Below are positions 21,410 through 32,237 of a stretch of 64,000 bases of DNA, one piece after another. The DNA is taken from NCBI RefSeq assembly GCF_029168945.1, contig NC_083601.1, positions 73,087,595-73,151,594 on the forward strand, written 5' to 3'. The position numbers and the translations under genes are program-made. The notes below the pieces were generated by a model. That model was not told the origin of the DNA and searched no databases. It worked only from the letters and a program-made list of their open reading frames with translations. Source of the DNA: Cannabis sativa (taxonomy: Eukaryota > Streptophyta > Magnoliopsida > Rosales > Cannabaceae). Position 1 is the first letter of the stretch. The number at the start of each line of letters is the position of its first letter.

Positions 21410-23268
21410 TGTTGGGATTTTTTATGCCCTAAATAAAACCCATTACAATCTAATCTGATTTGTTATCAATAAAAGATTAGAAGTCATTTATGTTTACATG
21501 TTGTTTTCATGTTTGTGGTTTAATATATGTACAAAATCTGTTAAGTCCAGAACATATAGTCATTTACAATTACAGTGATGTCAACATAGTGGAATGTGAT
21601 TGTGATTATATGCTTCGAAAGACAAAGTCCCTATTTCATCAGTGCATTGGATTTACACTGATGTGGTAATCAGCGATGAAGTGTACTTACACTTTGTATA
21701 AGTGTTATGTTCTTTCCAGAACATTGGCAAAGTATACTAGTTTCGAATATATGGAGTATACATTGGACTGGACCGATATTGATCTTGGTTAAGATATTAT
21801 AATCTTACCGTTGTATCTTTCTGAGTCAATATCACTAGTTGATCTTAGATCAAAAGATTTTAATCCTGATATGCTTAGGTTCAATCTCAGGAGTGCTATT
21901 CATGTTCTTTGATTTGTTAATTAAACCTACTTTTTGGTCAGGGTGATACGTACATTTTGGGAACATGGTAGTATGATTGAGTGGGAGCGCTAAACATAGA
22001 TATGGAATCTATAGCTTCTATAGGTACTTAGAAGTGAAACAATGATTTCCTTCGAGCTTGGCTTAAAGAGGTAAATGGAAGAGCTCTTGTTTTAGTGATT
22101 ATATTCACTGAAATATCATTTACAGGAAGCTAAGTGTTTTAAGGATAAAATACATTGAGGAATGAAACGGTAAATTTATTTCTACTCGGTGTAAATCATC
22201 TATAGAGGATCTTTGATTATTGAGATTAGAACGATGGTTAAATGTTGATAGCGTATCTATATGGTGGAATATATAGAGCGTTCTATATGACTGAGAGTGC
22301 AATTCCAAGTTCTATGAGTGGATGCAACAAGGAATTAATAAGTTAGGAAATTTATTGGTAAATTCTAGTTCAGCTTATTGGAAGCTCGGTTGTATAGGCC
22401 CATGGTCCGCATACTAGTTGAGACCATACTGCTTGTACGACTCAGATAATTGGCTTTAATTAATCAATTATAATTCTAAAATTGGACTATGTCTAGTTTG
22501 TGAATTTTCACTAAGCAAGGGCTTAATTGTGAAGAAAAGAGATTCTAGGTTTTATTTATTAATTGAAAGACTTTATTATGTCTAATTAATAAATATATTA
22601 AATGGCAATTTTATTTGATGATTAATTTTAATTATTAAATAATTAGTTTTGGCATTTAAATGGTTAGAATTAGAAAATTGGCGTTTTTGAGAAAATGAAA
22701 GGGAAAATTATCAAAATTGTAAAAATACCAAAGTGGGGCCCATTAACCATGGCCGAACACTTGAAGGGATTTTCCACCTAATATTTTCATTATTTTAATG
22801 CCTAATAATTCCTAACCTAAACCTAGTGGTTACCTATAAATAGATAGTGATGGCTCACACTTAAATAGAGATGAAAATTTTGCCTTTAGAAAATTTAGCC
22901 ATCTACTATCCTTCTATAGCCGAACCACCATTCCCTCTCTTTTCTTCTTCTTCAAATTTTTGAACCCTTGAGTGATAGCATGAGTGCCCACACACATCAA
23001 GTGGTATCTCAATCATAGTGTGGAAGATTGTGAAGAATCCAGATTGAAGAGAAGGACATTCGGGCTCAGATCTTGGTGATACTCTGCGATAGACAGGATA
23101 CAAGGGTTAGAGATCTGAGTGGAATGAGACATATTATTCCGCTGCACCCAATGTAAGGTTTCCTAAACTTTATATGTGTTTAATTTCATTGTTTTAGAAA
23201 TTCATATTAGGATGTTAATGAAACATACTTGTTAGTAAATCTAGATCCTTGTAAAACATATTCCAACA
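21410..23268 (+). mobile_element. 3' LTR of element B
   Basis: 1859 bp, from TGTTGGGATTTTTTATGCCC to TTCCAACA, with TATAAATA at 22835-22842 and a donor-like CCAATGTAAGG near 23147. It is clearly diverged from the LTR at 3233, supporting separate elements. The right flank starts GTAAC. Confidence 0.88.
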
Positions 23269-23563
23269 GTAACTAACTAGGTTTCTCTCAATTAATTTAT
23301 ATTAATTTATATATTGCTAAAATTCTTGTTTTAGTTTGGTTTATGTTATTAAGTTGTCTAAGTTGTAAAGGTTGAAATTAACTAATTAGGATAGTGTTTA
23401 GTTGATTGGAATGTTGGTAGAATTGGAATGACTTTTCTTAAAGTGAATCCATTCATTTGTTTAGTTTGTCATTTATAATTGAAAAGTTTATATGAATGTG
23501 TTATGTCACCTAATTTCGTACAACTAGCGAGTAATAATCAAGTTATTTATGTTATGTATTTTT
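23269..23563. other. flank of B and solo LTR, no gene seen
   Basis: 295 bp of AT-rich sequence between the B LTR and a solo LTR. It continues at 25433 once the solo LTR is removed, so it probably belongs to the same CACTA-like remnant. Confidence 0.4.
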
Positions 23564-25432
23564 TGTTGGGTTTTTTACCCTACATAAAACCTATTTCAAT
23601 ATAATCAGATTTACTGATTAATAAAGATGAGAAATTGCATTTTATGTTGCATGGTTCACATGATTTATTTCATGATTATATTTAATGTGTAAATTCTATT
23701 AAGTCAAGAATATATATATATTTGTCCATGATTATAGTGTCGTCACCATAGTGGAATATAATCATGATTATATGTTCAAAAGTTTAATTTCCTGATTTGT
23801 TAGTTCAATGGATTTAGACTGGCATGATAATCGACAATAAGGTATACTTACACCTTGGATAAGTGTTATGTCCTTTCCAGGGCATTGGCAAAGTTTACTA
23901 GTATCGGATGTATGGAGTATACATTGGAAGGGACTGATATTGATCTTAGATAAGATATCATAAACTTACCGTTATATCTTTCTAAGTCAATATCAATGGT
24001 TGATCTTAGGTCTATGGATCTCAATCCTGACATGGTTAGGTTCGATCTCAAGAGTGTTATTTGTATTCTTTGATTTGTTAGTTAAGCCTACCTTTTGGTC
24101 TGGGCGATACGTACATTTTGGAAACATGATAATACAATTGAGTGGGAGCGCTAATCATAGATATGGAATCTATAGCTTCTATAGGTATTTAGAAGGGAAA
24201 CGATGATCTCCTTTGAGCTTAGCAGAATAGAGATAAATGATTGAGGCCTCATTTCAGTAATTATATTAGTTTACTGAAGTATCATTTATAGGTAGCTAAG
24301 TGTTTTAAGGATAAAATACATTGAATGGTAGAACAATAAATTTGTCCCTATTCAGTGTAGATCATTTATAGAGGATCCTTGATTATTAGGATTGTAACAA
24401 TCAATAATCATAACGTATCTATATCGTGGTACATATAGAGCGTTCTATATAACTGAGATTGTATTCAATTCCAAATCTATAGTGGAGCAATGCGGAATTA
24501 ATAAGTTGAAAATTTACCTGGTGAATTCTAAATCTACTTATTGAGAGCTCGGTTATATAGGCCCATGGTCCCCTCACTAGTTGAGATAATATTGCTTGCA
24601 GACTCAGTTAATTGATATTAATTAATTAATTATAATTCTAAAATTAGACTATGTCTTATTTATGAATTTTCACTAAGCAAGGGCTTAATTGTGAAGAAAA
24701 GAGATTTTGGGGTCAATTTGTTAATTAAGAGACTTTGTATGGTCTAATTAATAAATTACATAAATGGCAATTTTATTTAGTAATGAATTATAATTATTAA
24801 ATAAATAATTTTGGCATTTATAAGGATTGAATTGGAAAATATGGTATTATTGAAAACAAGAATTAGTGGTTGGAGAAAGTGGAAAAATTGTAACTAGACA
24901 TTGGCTCATTTAATGTCTACGACCAAGTGTGATTTTTGCCTAATTTTTTATTCTTTTTTAATCCATATAATTCAACCCTAAACTCTAGTTGAGAAACTAT
25001 AAAAGGAACATGATACTCTCACTCATCCAAATTTTTTTTTCAACTTGACTATTTAACCAAACCTAGATGAGAGAGTTCCTTCCTTAGTGATTCAAACCTC
25101 CTTCATTGTTCTTCACTTATTCGAACCCTTAGTGATGAGTGTCATGCCCACACATAGCAAGTCAAGTACTCAATCATAGTGAGTAAGACGGTGGTAACCA
25201 AACCCGAAGAAGAGAAAGAGATCCAGGTTCAGATCTTGATAATGCTCAGCTACAGAAATGAATCAAGGGCTAGAGATCTAGAACGGAAGGAGTCATATTA
25301 TTCTGCTGCAATCAATGTAAGGTTTTCTTAAACCCTTATGTGTTTATTTTATTGTTTTAGAGAATTCATATTTAGGATGTTAATTCAACATACTTGTTAG
25401 TAAATCTAGATCCTCGTAAAATATTCCCAACA
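23564..25432 (+). mobile_element. solo LTR of the copia family
   Basis: 1869 bp, from TGTTGGGTTTTTTACCC to TTCCCAACA, with no internal region on either side. The flanking five bases are TTTTT on both sides (23559-23563 and 25433-25437), consistent with a target duplication although low in complexity. Its TATA box TATAAAAG at 24998 differs from the TATAAATA of the others. Solo LTRs arise by recombination between the two LTRs of one element. Confidence 0.8.
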
Positions 25433-26660
25433 TTTTTTCCTTTAACATTTATGGTTTTTAAGTAAAATTTATTCTAATTCAACCGAAATTTCGGCAGCAT
25501 AACGACTGTAATTGGGCGTTCTCAAAATTTTTAAAAGTGCCTAAAGTAACAAACAAAACAAATATAACAATACAGAACAAACAAAATAACATAAACAATA
25601 CAAAATTTCTCCACCCATCCGACTGCAGTACATGTATTCGCAGAACCTACTTCACTACAGATGAATATTTAAGATATTCAAACTCAACTAAGGATGTATT
25701 GATAATTAATTTTAATAACAAAAAGTTAGCGAATAGATATACCTATTGCAAATCCGATCAACACCGAAATATGTCGACCCTCAAATATTAGCACACAACC
25801 TATAATATAATGCAATATACAACCAAATTAGAATTTTAATTATTATATTACTTACTAGTTATTAAAAAATGTAACAAGTTACTAGTTACTAAACTCTATA
25901 GTTATTTTTTTTTTTAAAAAAAATATATACATATACATATTTAACCAATTATATATCACGCTAACATAATTTTAAAAACTTTAATTCTAAACTAATTAAA
26001 TCCCTACTACCTCATTCTCATTCACAACAAATATATACACAAATAGTATATACACAATATATATACACACAATATATATAAAACACATATTTAATAATAA
26101 AACACAAAATATATACATGTATATTATATATCAAGTTAATAAATATTTACCTTATAAACGCAATCCAGCAATAAATTGCGACCAAAATCTGACCACCTAT
26201 AGCACACACACAATATAATATTAATAAAATAAAAAAATCTTAAAAAAATTTAAAAAACAAAAAAATACCAATATACATAAATTAAATGAATAGAAAGCAT
26301 ATTTATAACTTAATGGGCGTTGAGATTCAACGTTTTCTCCACTAAAATCTGTGGACAGAGTTATACTACCACCGTTTTTTATAATAGGTTTGGTTTTATA
26401 TATTGAGGGGAAAAACAACAAGGGATGGGGTGTTGAGTAGCTGAGAGGCCATTCATGGACGCCATACTTTAGTTCATCAAGGTTAAAACTTTGAGTAATT
26501 TAGAAAAAAAAAAATTGAGACAGAGTAATCAGAGAGAAAGAATGAGGCGCAAAGAGAGGGTGAGAGAGAAAGAGATGTGGTTAGGTTTAGGGTTTCTTAC
26601 TTTGTTATATATATTATCTTATTATTATTAAATTATTTATTTCATAAAAAAATATGATAC
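25433..26660 (-). mobile_element. 5' part of a CACTA-like element, remnant on the minus strand
   Basis: On the minus strand, words near 25690-25610 (GAGTTTGAATATCTTA, GTGAAGTAGGTTCTG) match 11290-11335 of the CACTA element. Words near 25500-25470 (TTATGCTGCCGAAATTTCGG) match 11650-11680. The order is the same, so this is the leader/intron part of a related element. The pyrimidine-rich CTCTCACCCTCTCTTTG stretch (minus strand, about 26570-26550) parallels 9090-9110. No transposase frame or element end is present. The 84-codon plus-strand frame at 25537 is a shadow. Confidence 0.6.
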
Positions 26661-27117
26661 CACTACTACAAGTATGGGCTTTAGAGACAGTTTTTTCAAA
26701 CCATTTTATAAAAAAGGAAACTAAATTGTGTGAAAATACCTGCCTGGTTTAAAATTGATATTTAAAGGAAATTTTTGGTAAAAACCGTAGGTATAGAATT
26801 TAATTATATTTATGTCATCGGTTTGGGGTTGGGGTAAAATGAGTGGCTTTAGATTAACCCTATGGCATCGGTTAATACCAAATAACCGACGCCATAGAGT
26901 TATTTATCAGAGCCTGTATCGTCTTCCTCATTTCACACCTACTTGCTGAACACAAAGAACAGCCACCGCATAACAGCCCAAACCCACGAAAAAACCCTCG
27001 CCAACCACCACTAAAACAACCTCATTCTCCCTCATTTCTTAACAATTTTATCCCATTTTTATCTTAAAATCTTCTATTTTCAATACCTAAATCTAAACTG
27101 TAAAAAGGTTTGATTTT
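26661..27117 (+). mobile_element. left end fragment of a second, different CACTA element
   Basis: Begins CACTACTACAAGTATGGGCT. Subterminal words around ATGGCATCGGTTA form an imperfect hairpin at 26860-26896 (CTATGGCATCGGTTA against TAACCGACGCCATAG). A C/A-rich leader-like stretch follows. Homology to element X starts near 27118 without any TAGTG end, so the CACTA is truncated. Confidence 0.65.
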
Positions 27118-28571
27118 CTGATATTACAAATTTACAAAGTTATAATTATTCTCTAGTAGACCTTGAATTATTATAGAATAACTCCTCCACCCCCAAAGTA
27201 AGCACCATCTCAAGAATTTCGAAATGTGATGGTGAGATACAAGGACAACTGATACACAGTTCCTTAATATCTAACATATAGATCACTTTCATAAATCTTT
27301 CTTGAATATCTTCTAATGTTCCCTATTTGATTACATCTCAGATAGCTCCCACTCAATAGCAGATGTCTGGTTAAATAATACTTTTAACCTCTGATTGTTT
27401 GGAGAGTTACCTAGTTGTGACTTTTGTATTAGTCTGAAACTTTAAGTTAAGACTATGTCATCAACGTAGCAGACTAGTATTTGAAGTGAAAAATACATGC
27501 CAGAGATTAAGTAATCAAAATTAAGATACCATAAAATTTTATGAGGATTAAGAATTCTCGGTTCAAGTCATTCGAATAGACTGAACTAGAGTTCTTTATC
27601 TTATTCTCATAATTCTGATAAGTTATACCTTTCCATGTGTATGGTTAGATTTGCTTTTCAGTAGTGTTCTTAAGTACCTATCACAAGTGTCAACCTAATG
27701 AATATGGGTAAAGAATTTTAAAATTCTCCCACTCAATTAAGGTAGTGTGAAACTTTATCAAGAACTTTTTATAGGTATCAAACTTTTACTTACAATAGTA
27801 AAACGAAATGGAACATACAATCAAGATCAAGGATTTATATTGATAATAGTTAAGTCATTATATTACTTCCATGTTTAAAGAAGATATGTGTTACGTAGGG
27901 AATTGTGCAATAGACTCCACCCCTAAGTATATACATATAGGGTTATGTGGATAAATTCCACCCCTAAGTATATAGAGATTATGATCCACCCCTAAAGGTT
28001 GTAAAGATCATGATTCTTTAAGTGTGATAGAGTTTATGTGGAGTTGAATACTATCCAGAGTTCCTTAGATATAAAAGATCGTTGAACTGCATAGTTTTCT
28101 TAACTTTTCTCCACCCCTATCAGATCAAAAGATCCTTTTATTAAACAAATTCTTAATAATTGTAATATAATTAACAATTATTAATAAACATAGAAATAAT
28201 TTCTAATGTTTATTTAATATAACTCTATGAAGAGTCATAAATATTATAGAATTTGCATCGAGAATAAAAAAACTTACACATCCAAACATATAAATATGAT
28301 GTGGTAATAATTGATGAAGATAAAGAAAATAAAGCTTAATCTCATAAATTGCAATGGTTTATTTCGAAAATTAAAAGAAACTTTATGAATAATAAAATAA
28401 AAAAAAATATTGCAACAATATGAGAAAAACAGGGATAAATATCCCTAACTAAAATTTGAAATCCAAATTGTCTTTAAACTAAAACAATTAAATCAAAAAG
28501 AATTGAAGAGCTTCATCTTCATCTGGACGATTTCACCCTTGGTCCAGCTTTCCGATCCAACTCATTTGAGT
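27118..28571 (-). mobile_element. non-coding post-gag region of element X
   Basis: Reverse complement of the Y region 45303 to about 46715, with the same conserved words (CTCCACCCCTATCAG at about 28110; CCCACTCAATTAAGG near 27728; CCCACTCAATAGCAG near 27348). No coding frame. Confidence 0.7.
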
Positions 28572-29529
28572 TCAAGTAGCTTGGCCTATAAGAAGAAGAA
28601 AAAAAATAAACAAAGTTAGTCCAGGATCATAAATCCAATTGGATAATAATTCACTAAAACTCTTAAAGTTTATAAATAGAAATACCTTGTTTCTTTGCAA
28701 GAAGTTTAGGACACTGGGGTTTCCAATGACCTTTCTCATTGCAGTAGAAACACTTTCCTTTAAGTGTAGCATCACCAGAAGCTGCAGCCTTTTTGTGTTT
28801 CATGGCTTTTGCACGCTTCTTGGTGTTCTTCCACTTCTTCTTCGATTTGGGTTTTGAAGCAGAGGCAACATTTGCTTCAGGTTTCATCGTCCCATTACCA
28901 TTCCCAGGATTGTGAGGTTTACTCCCTTTCTTCTTGGGTCCTCCAATCAAATTTTCATAAGTTTGAAGGTCATTGACTAACTCGTGAAAGTCTATTTCCT
29001 TCTTATTCATGACAAAATTTGATGTGTATGGTAGAAATGCTGGAGTCAGGCTATTCAAGATAAGGCTTACTTGAGGAGCGCTGTCCATTTCAGCACCATG
29101 ATCCTTAGCTTCTTGGAAATAACTTGCCATGAGGAGAACATGGTCACGCACGTTTTGATGAGGTTCCATCCGTGCATTAATGTACTTCTTAGTCGCGTTA
29201 AAGCGTGACTGAAGTGATGCCTTACCGAATAGCTCATTTAACTTCGTCATAACGTCAGCAGCCTTCTCGGTTTTAGTAAACCGAGTTTTGAGGGTGTCAA
29301 CCATGCTAGAAAGAATAAAGTATAGAGCTTTGTCATTTGCTTTCTGCCAACGCTCATACTTTTCTTTCACAACTTTGGATGCATTATCCCCAGGCACTTC
29401 AGGTGACGGCTCAGTTAAAACAAACAAGGCACTTTCTCCTATGAGAGCAATATTAATGTTCTCATTCCATTTAGGAAAGTTAGATCCATTCAGCTTATTT
29501 TCAGTCAACAGTGATAACATGGGATTCAT
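28572..29529 (-). CDS. gag: copia Gag of element X, open frame with 3' intron
   Basis: The only uninterrupted gag in the window: 288 codons in the first exon frame (29529-28663). It starts MNPMLSLLTENKLNGSNF, soon after an acceptor-like TTTTGTAG (29547). The N-terminal half is the copia gag domain (FPKWNENINIALIGESALFV, then MVDTLKTRFTKTEKAADVM). The middle has NVRDHVLLMASYFQEAKDH and PAFLPYTSNFVMNKKEIDF. The Lys-rich tail holds one complete CCHC knuckle, CFYCNEKGHWKPQC. Without splicing the frame ends QGISIYKL. A GTATTT donor at 28685 and TTCTTATAG acceptor at 28586 would remove 100 nt and add a few codons before TGA (28572-28574). No protease or pol follows, so the product would be Gag alone. 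It could assemble particles but would need polymerase and integrase in trans. Confidence 0.85.
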
Positions 29530-30249
29530 TATGATAATACAGGATACTACAAAATAATAGAAATCAACAAATAGAAATCAATAATGGTTTAACACAAAAT
29601 TAATTCAGAAATTATAAGCACATAGCAAGTAGGAATGATATGAGAAAATACTTAAAAAAAATTCAATCCTAAATAATTTCCAAGGTTTTTCAATAAACTG
29701 ATATCAGTGTCCCGTTTAGGCGAGAGTCAAAGCTACCATCTATTGAATAGAGTTGTCAGCTCATCTAAGATGTTAAACATTCTAGCAACCTTTTATTCGA
29801 TCAAGATTGGAATCCAGCGTTGTCCCGTTTAGGCGAGAGTCAAGGCTATTCTATCTTATGAGCTACTACCATTGTTTCGCAATTTGCAAGTCAAATATGG
29901 CGCCACCATTAGGGTGATATATACCATATAAAACACTTACAAACTACTTATCTTTCGAGATTAGACGGTGCGAAATTGCTAATGAACGTTCCTCCATTAG
30001 GGAGGATTACTCACTAAAACAAACGCGATGTAAAACCAACAATGGAGATCGAATATCTTAATAATAATAAAGCTCATTCTTTAAAATGTATTTTCTTTAT
30101 TATTCTAATAAATATATTCATTAAATTCGAATTTAGAATTAATAATTCAAAAAATAAGAATTTAATACAATATTTATAATATTATACTTAGATGGTGATT
30201 GAAATAAAATTAATTATTTCCATCTTTAGTAGTAATTTTAAAATATAAA
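29530..30249 (-). mobile_element. leader of element X, part next to gag
   Basis: Minus-strand counterpart of B 8095-8400 and 18608-18790. It contains the TCCTCC/GGAGGA hairpin (29990-30006), two copies of the GACTCTCGCCTAAACGGGAC motif (near 29830 and 29710) and the acceptor before gag. Non-coding. Confidence 0.7.
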
Positions 30250-30662
30250 TGTAACACCCTAACTAACATAGGCGTATTACGTGATTTTTAAACATGCTGT
30301 GCAGCTCGTTGCTAATCAACGAGGTTTATGGAAAAACGTGATTAATTAAAATTTTTGCTTTTTAATTAAACTTATAAAATAATATTACAAAAGACTCGGG
30401 ATCCCGATTATAAAATCATTTACAAAAAGATTTAACTGTTTAACTGATACACAAAATAAAAGTCGCCTAGCGACCAATTAAAAAATCAGCCTCGCTGTCC
30501 CGATGATCGTACGCTCCAGGCCTAACCGCCCCGACATGTACAATCTTCACAAGCTCGTTCACGGTCCATCAGCTTTAGCCTTGCCTTTACCTACACATAA
30601 ACGTAGAACTGTGAGTCGACAGACTCAGTAAGAAAAGCATAATAATACTCATACATAATCCC

Positions 30663-31060
30663 GGTTATGATCAGACGCCCATACCCCTGATCATAACCCT
30701 AGCTGCCGTGTCCAACACGATACTGAGTCCCGCTACTGCCGTGTCCAACACGGTACTGAGCCACTACTTGCCATGTCCAACATGGTGCCGAGTTACGAAC
30801 GTTCATAGGGACGGTACTATTGACACGTAACAACCCGATCGGTCGAGCCGGTCATACTCGTTCTTGGTCATACTCCGGCCGTACCGACGTGTTACTATAT
30901 CCACCTGATCGGTCGAACCGGTCATACTCCGGCTGCTGGTCATACTCCAGCCTGTACCGACGGGATACGTCAATAGTACGGAACCACCAACCAAGTGTCA
31001 GCCTGATCGGTCGAACCGGTCATACTCCGGCTGCTGGTCATACTCCAGCATGTACCGACG
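30663..31060. repeat. hairpin-rich repeat array in the Ty3/gypsy solo LTR
   Basis: There is a perfect 12 bp inverted repeat (GGTTATGATCAG 30663-30674, CTGATCATAACC 30687-30698). Three spaced stems follow: CCGTGT-CCA-ACACGA at 30706, CCGTGT-CCA-ACACGG at 30739 and CCATGT-CCA-ACATGG at 30771. Then come two to three copies of a unit with GATCGGTCGAACCGGTC, ATACTCCGGCTGCTGGTC and GTACCGACG (about 30835, 30906 and 31003). Confidence 0.8.
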
Positions 31061-31394
31061 TGACAGGGTTGGATGGTTTGAAGCCAACATACATAACTAA
31101 TGTAATCTAACAGGCTTCCTACATGCTCGCTAACATGTAATCTACATATGCATACTGTTATACTAATCTTACCTGGATTCCGAATTCGGTGTGTGCCGTC
31201 AACTCCGTACGGAACTTTAGCTGAGCGGCGGATTACAGGCTCCTAAACCATAAAAATCACAACACTATAAGTGACACGCTAAATCACTTCCCGGGGACTT
31301 AAACTAGGAACTAAAAGTTTCCCTATCGATAAAAAGCATGGCAATACCCCCTAAAACATAAAAACGAGGAAAACTAGGGTTTCTGAAAATTCCC

Positions 31395-31488
31395 CAACCG
31401 GTAGACCGGTTGCCCAACCGGAATTCCGGTTCTGGAAAAATTCAGGACCCCCATCCGGAATTCCGGATGCACAACCGGAATTCCGGTT
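31395..31488. repeat. cluster of four CCGG-centred palindromes
   Basis: CAACCGGT-AG-ACCGGTTG (31395-31412), AACCGGAATTCCGGTT (31416-31431), ATCCGGAATTCCGGAT (31453-31468) and AACCGGAATTCCGGTT (31473-31488). All are perfect. Confidence 0.85.
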
Positions 31489-32081
31489 CCTCGCAGGTAG
31501 CAAACTCAAAAATTCATAACTTGCACAAATCAACCCCAAATCACATGAAACCTTCCAGACCTGTTCTATACAACCCCTAGAACATTTCTAAAGCAACAAA
31601 ACCACCCAGATTGCACCCAATCAAAAATCACCATGAGAGCTCAAGCTTTGAGTTCTAAACTCAAACTTGAGCAAACCTAGCTAGCATGCAATCAACCTAG
31701 CATAGATCCACTTAATCAAGCATAAATAATCCTCTGAAAATGAAATCTACCAACTACAGCAAACAAATTACAGATTCACATATTCTTCAAAGATCATAGT
31801 TTTATGCAAAATTTCACAAACTTAAACCAAGCAACTAGCATGCATGAAACCTACTTAAATTCCTTCAATTCAAGCATAGAAAATCATAGAAAATAACCTA
31901 ACACTACAGCAGGAACAACATCCAAATCAACATGCATTTACTCATTTTTTTCATCAAAAATTCCAAGAAAACAAAGAAGGACAAGTTCAAGAACCTTACC
32001 AACAATTGAACTACACTTAGAATGGTTGAAAAATGTTTGAATTGCTAAGAAAAACTCCCAGCCCTAGCAGCTCACACCAAG

Positions 32082-32237
<156 letters not shown>

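Larger units (their letters stand above)
5137..23268 (+). mobile_element. copia-derived gag-only element B (5' end missing, split by CACTA)
   Basis: The parts in order are: leader (5137-8403), CACTA insertion (8404-18607 including one duplicated TAG), end of leader (18608-18790), gag pseudogene (18791-19768), non-coding post-gag region (19769-21398), polypurine tract (21399-21407) and 3' LTR (21410-23268). No protease, integrase or reverse transcriptase can be found in any frame. The 5' LTR and primer-binding site are not in the window, because element A abuts the leader. The plan matches X and Y, so the missing pol is a feature of this family and not a local loss. Confidence 0.8.
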
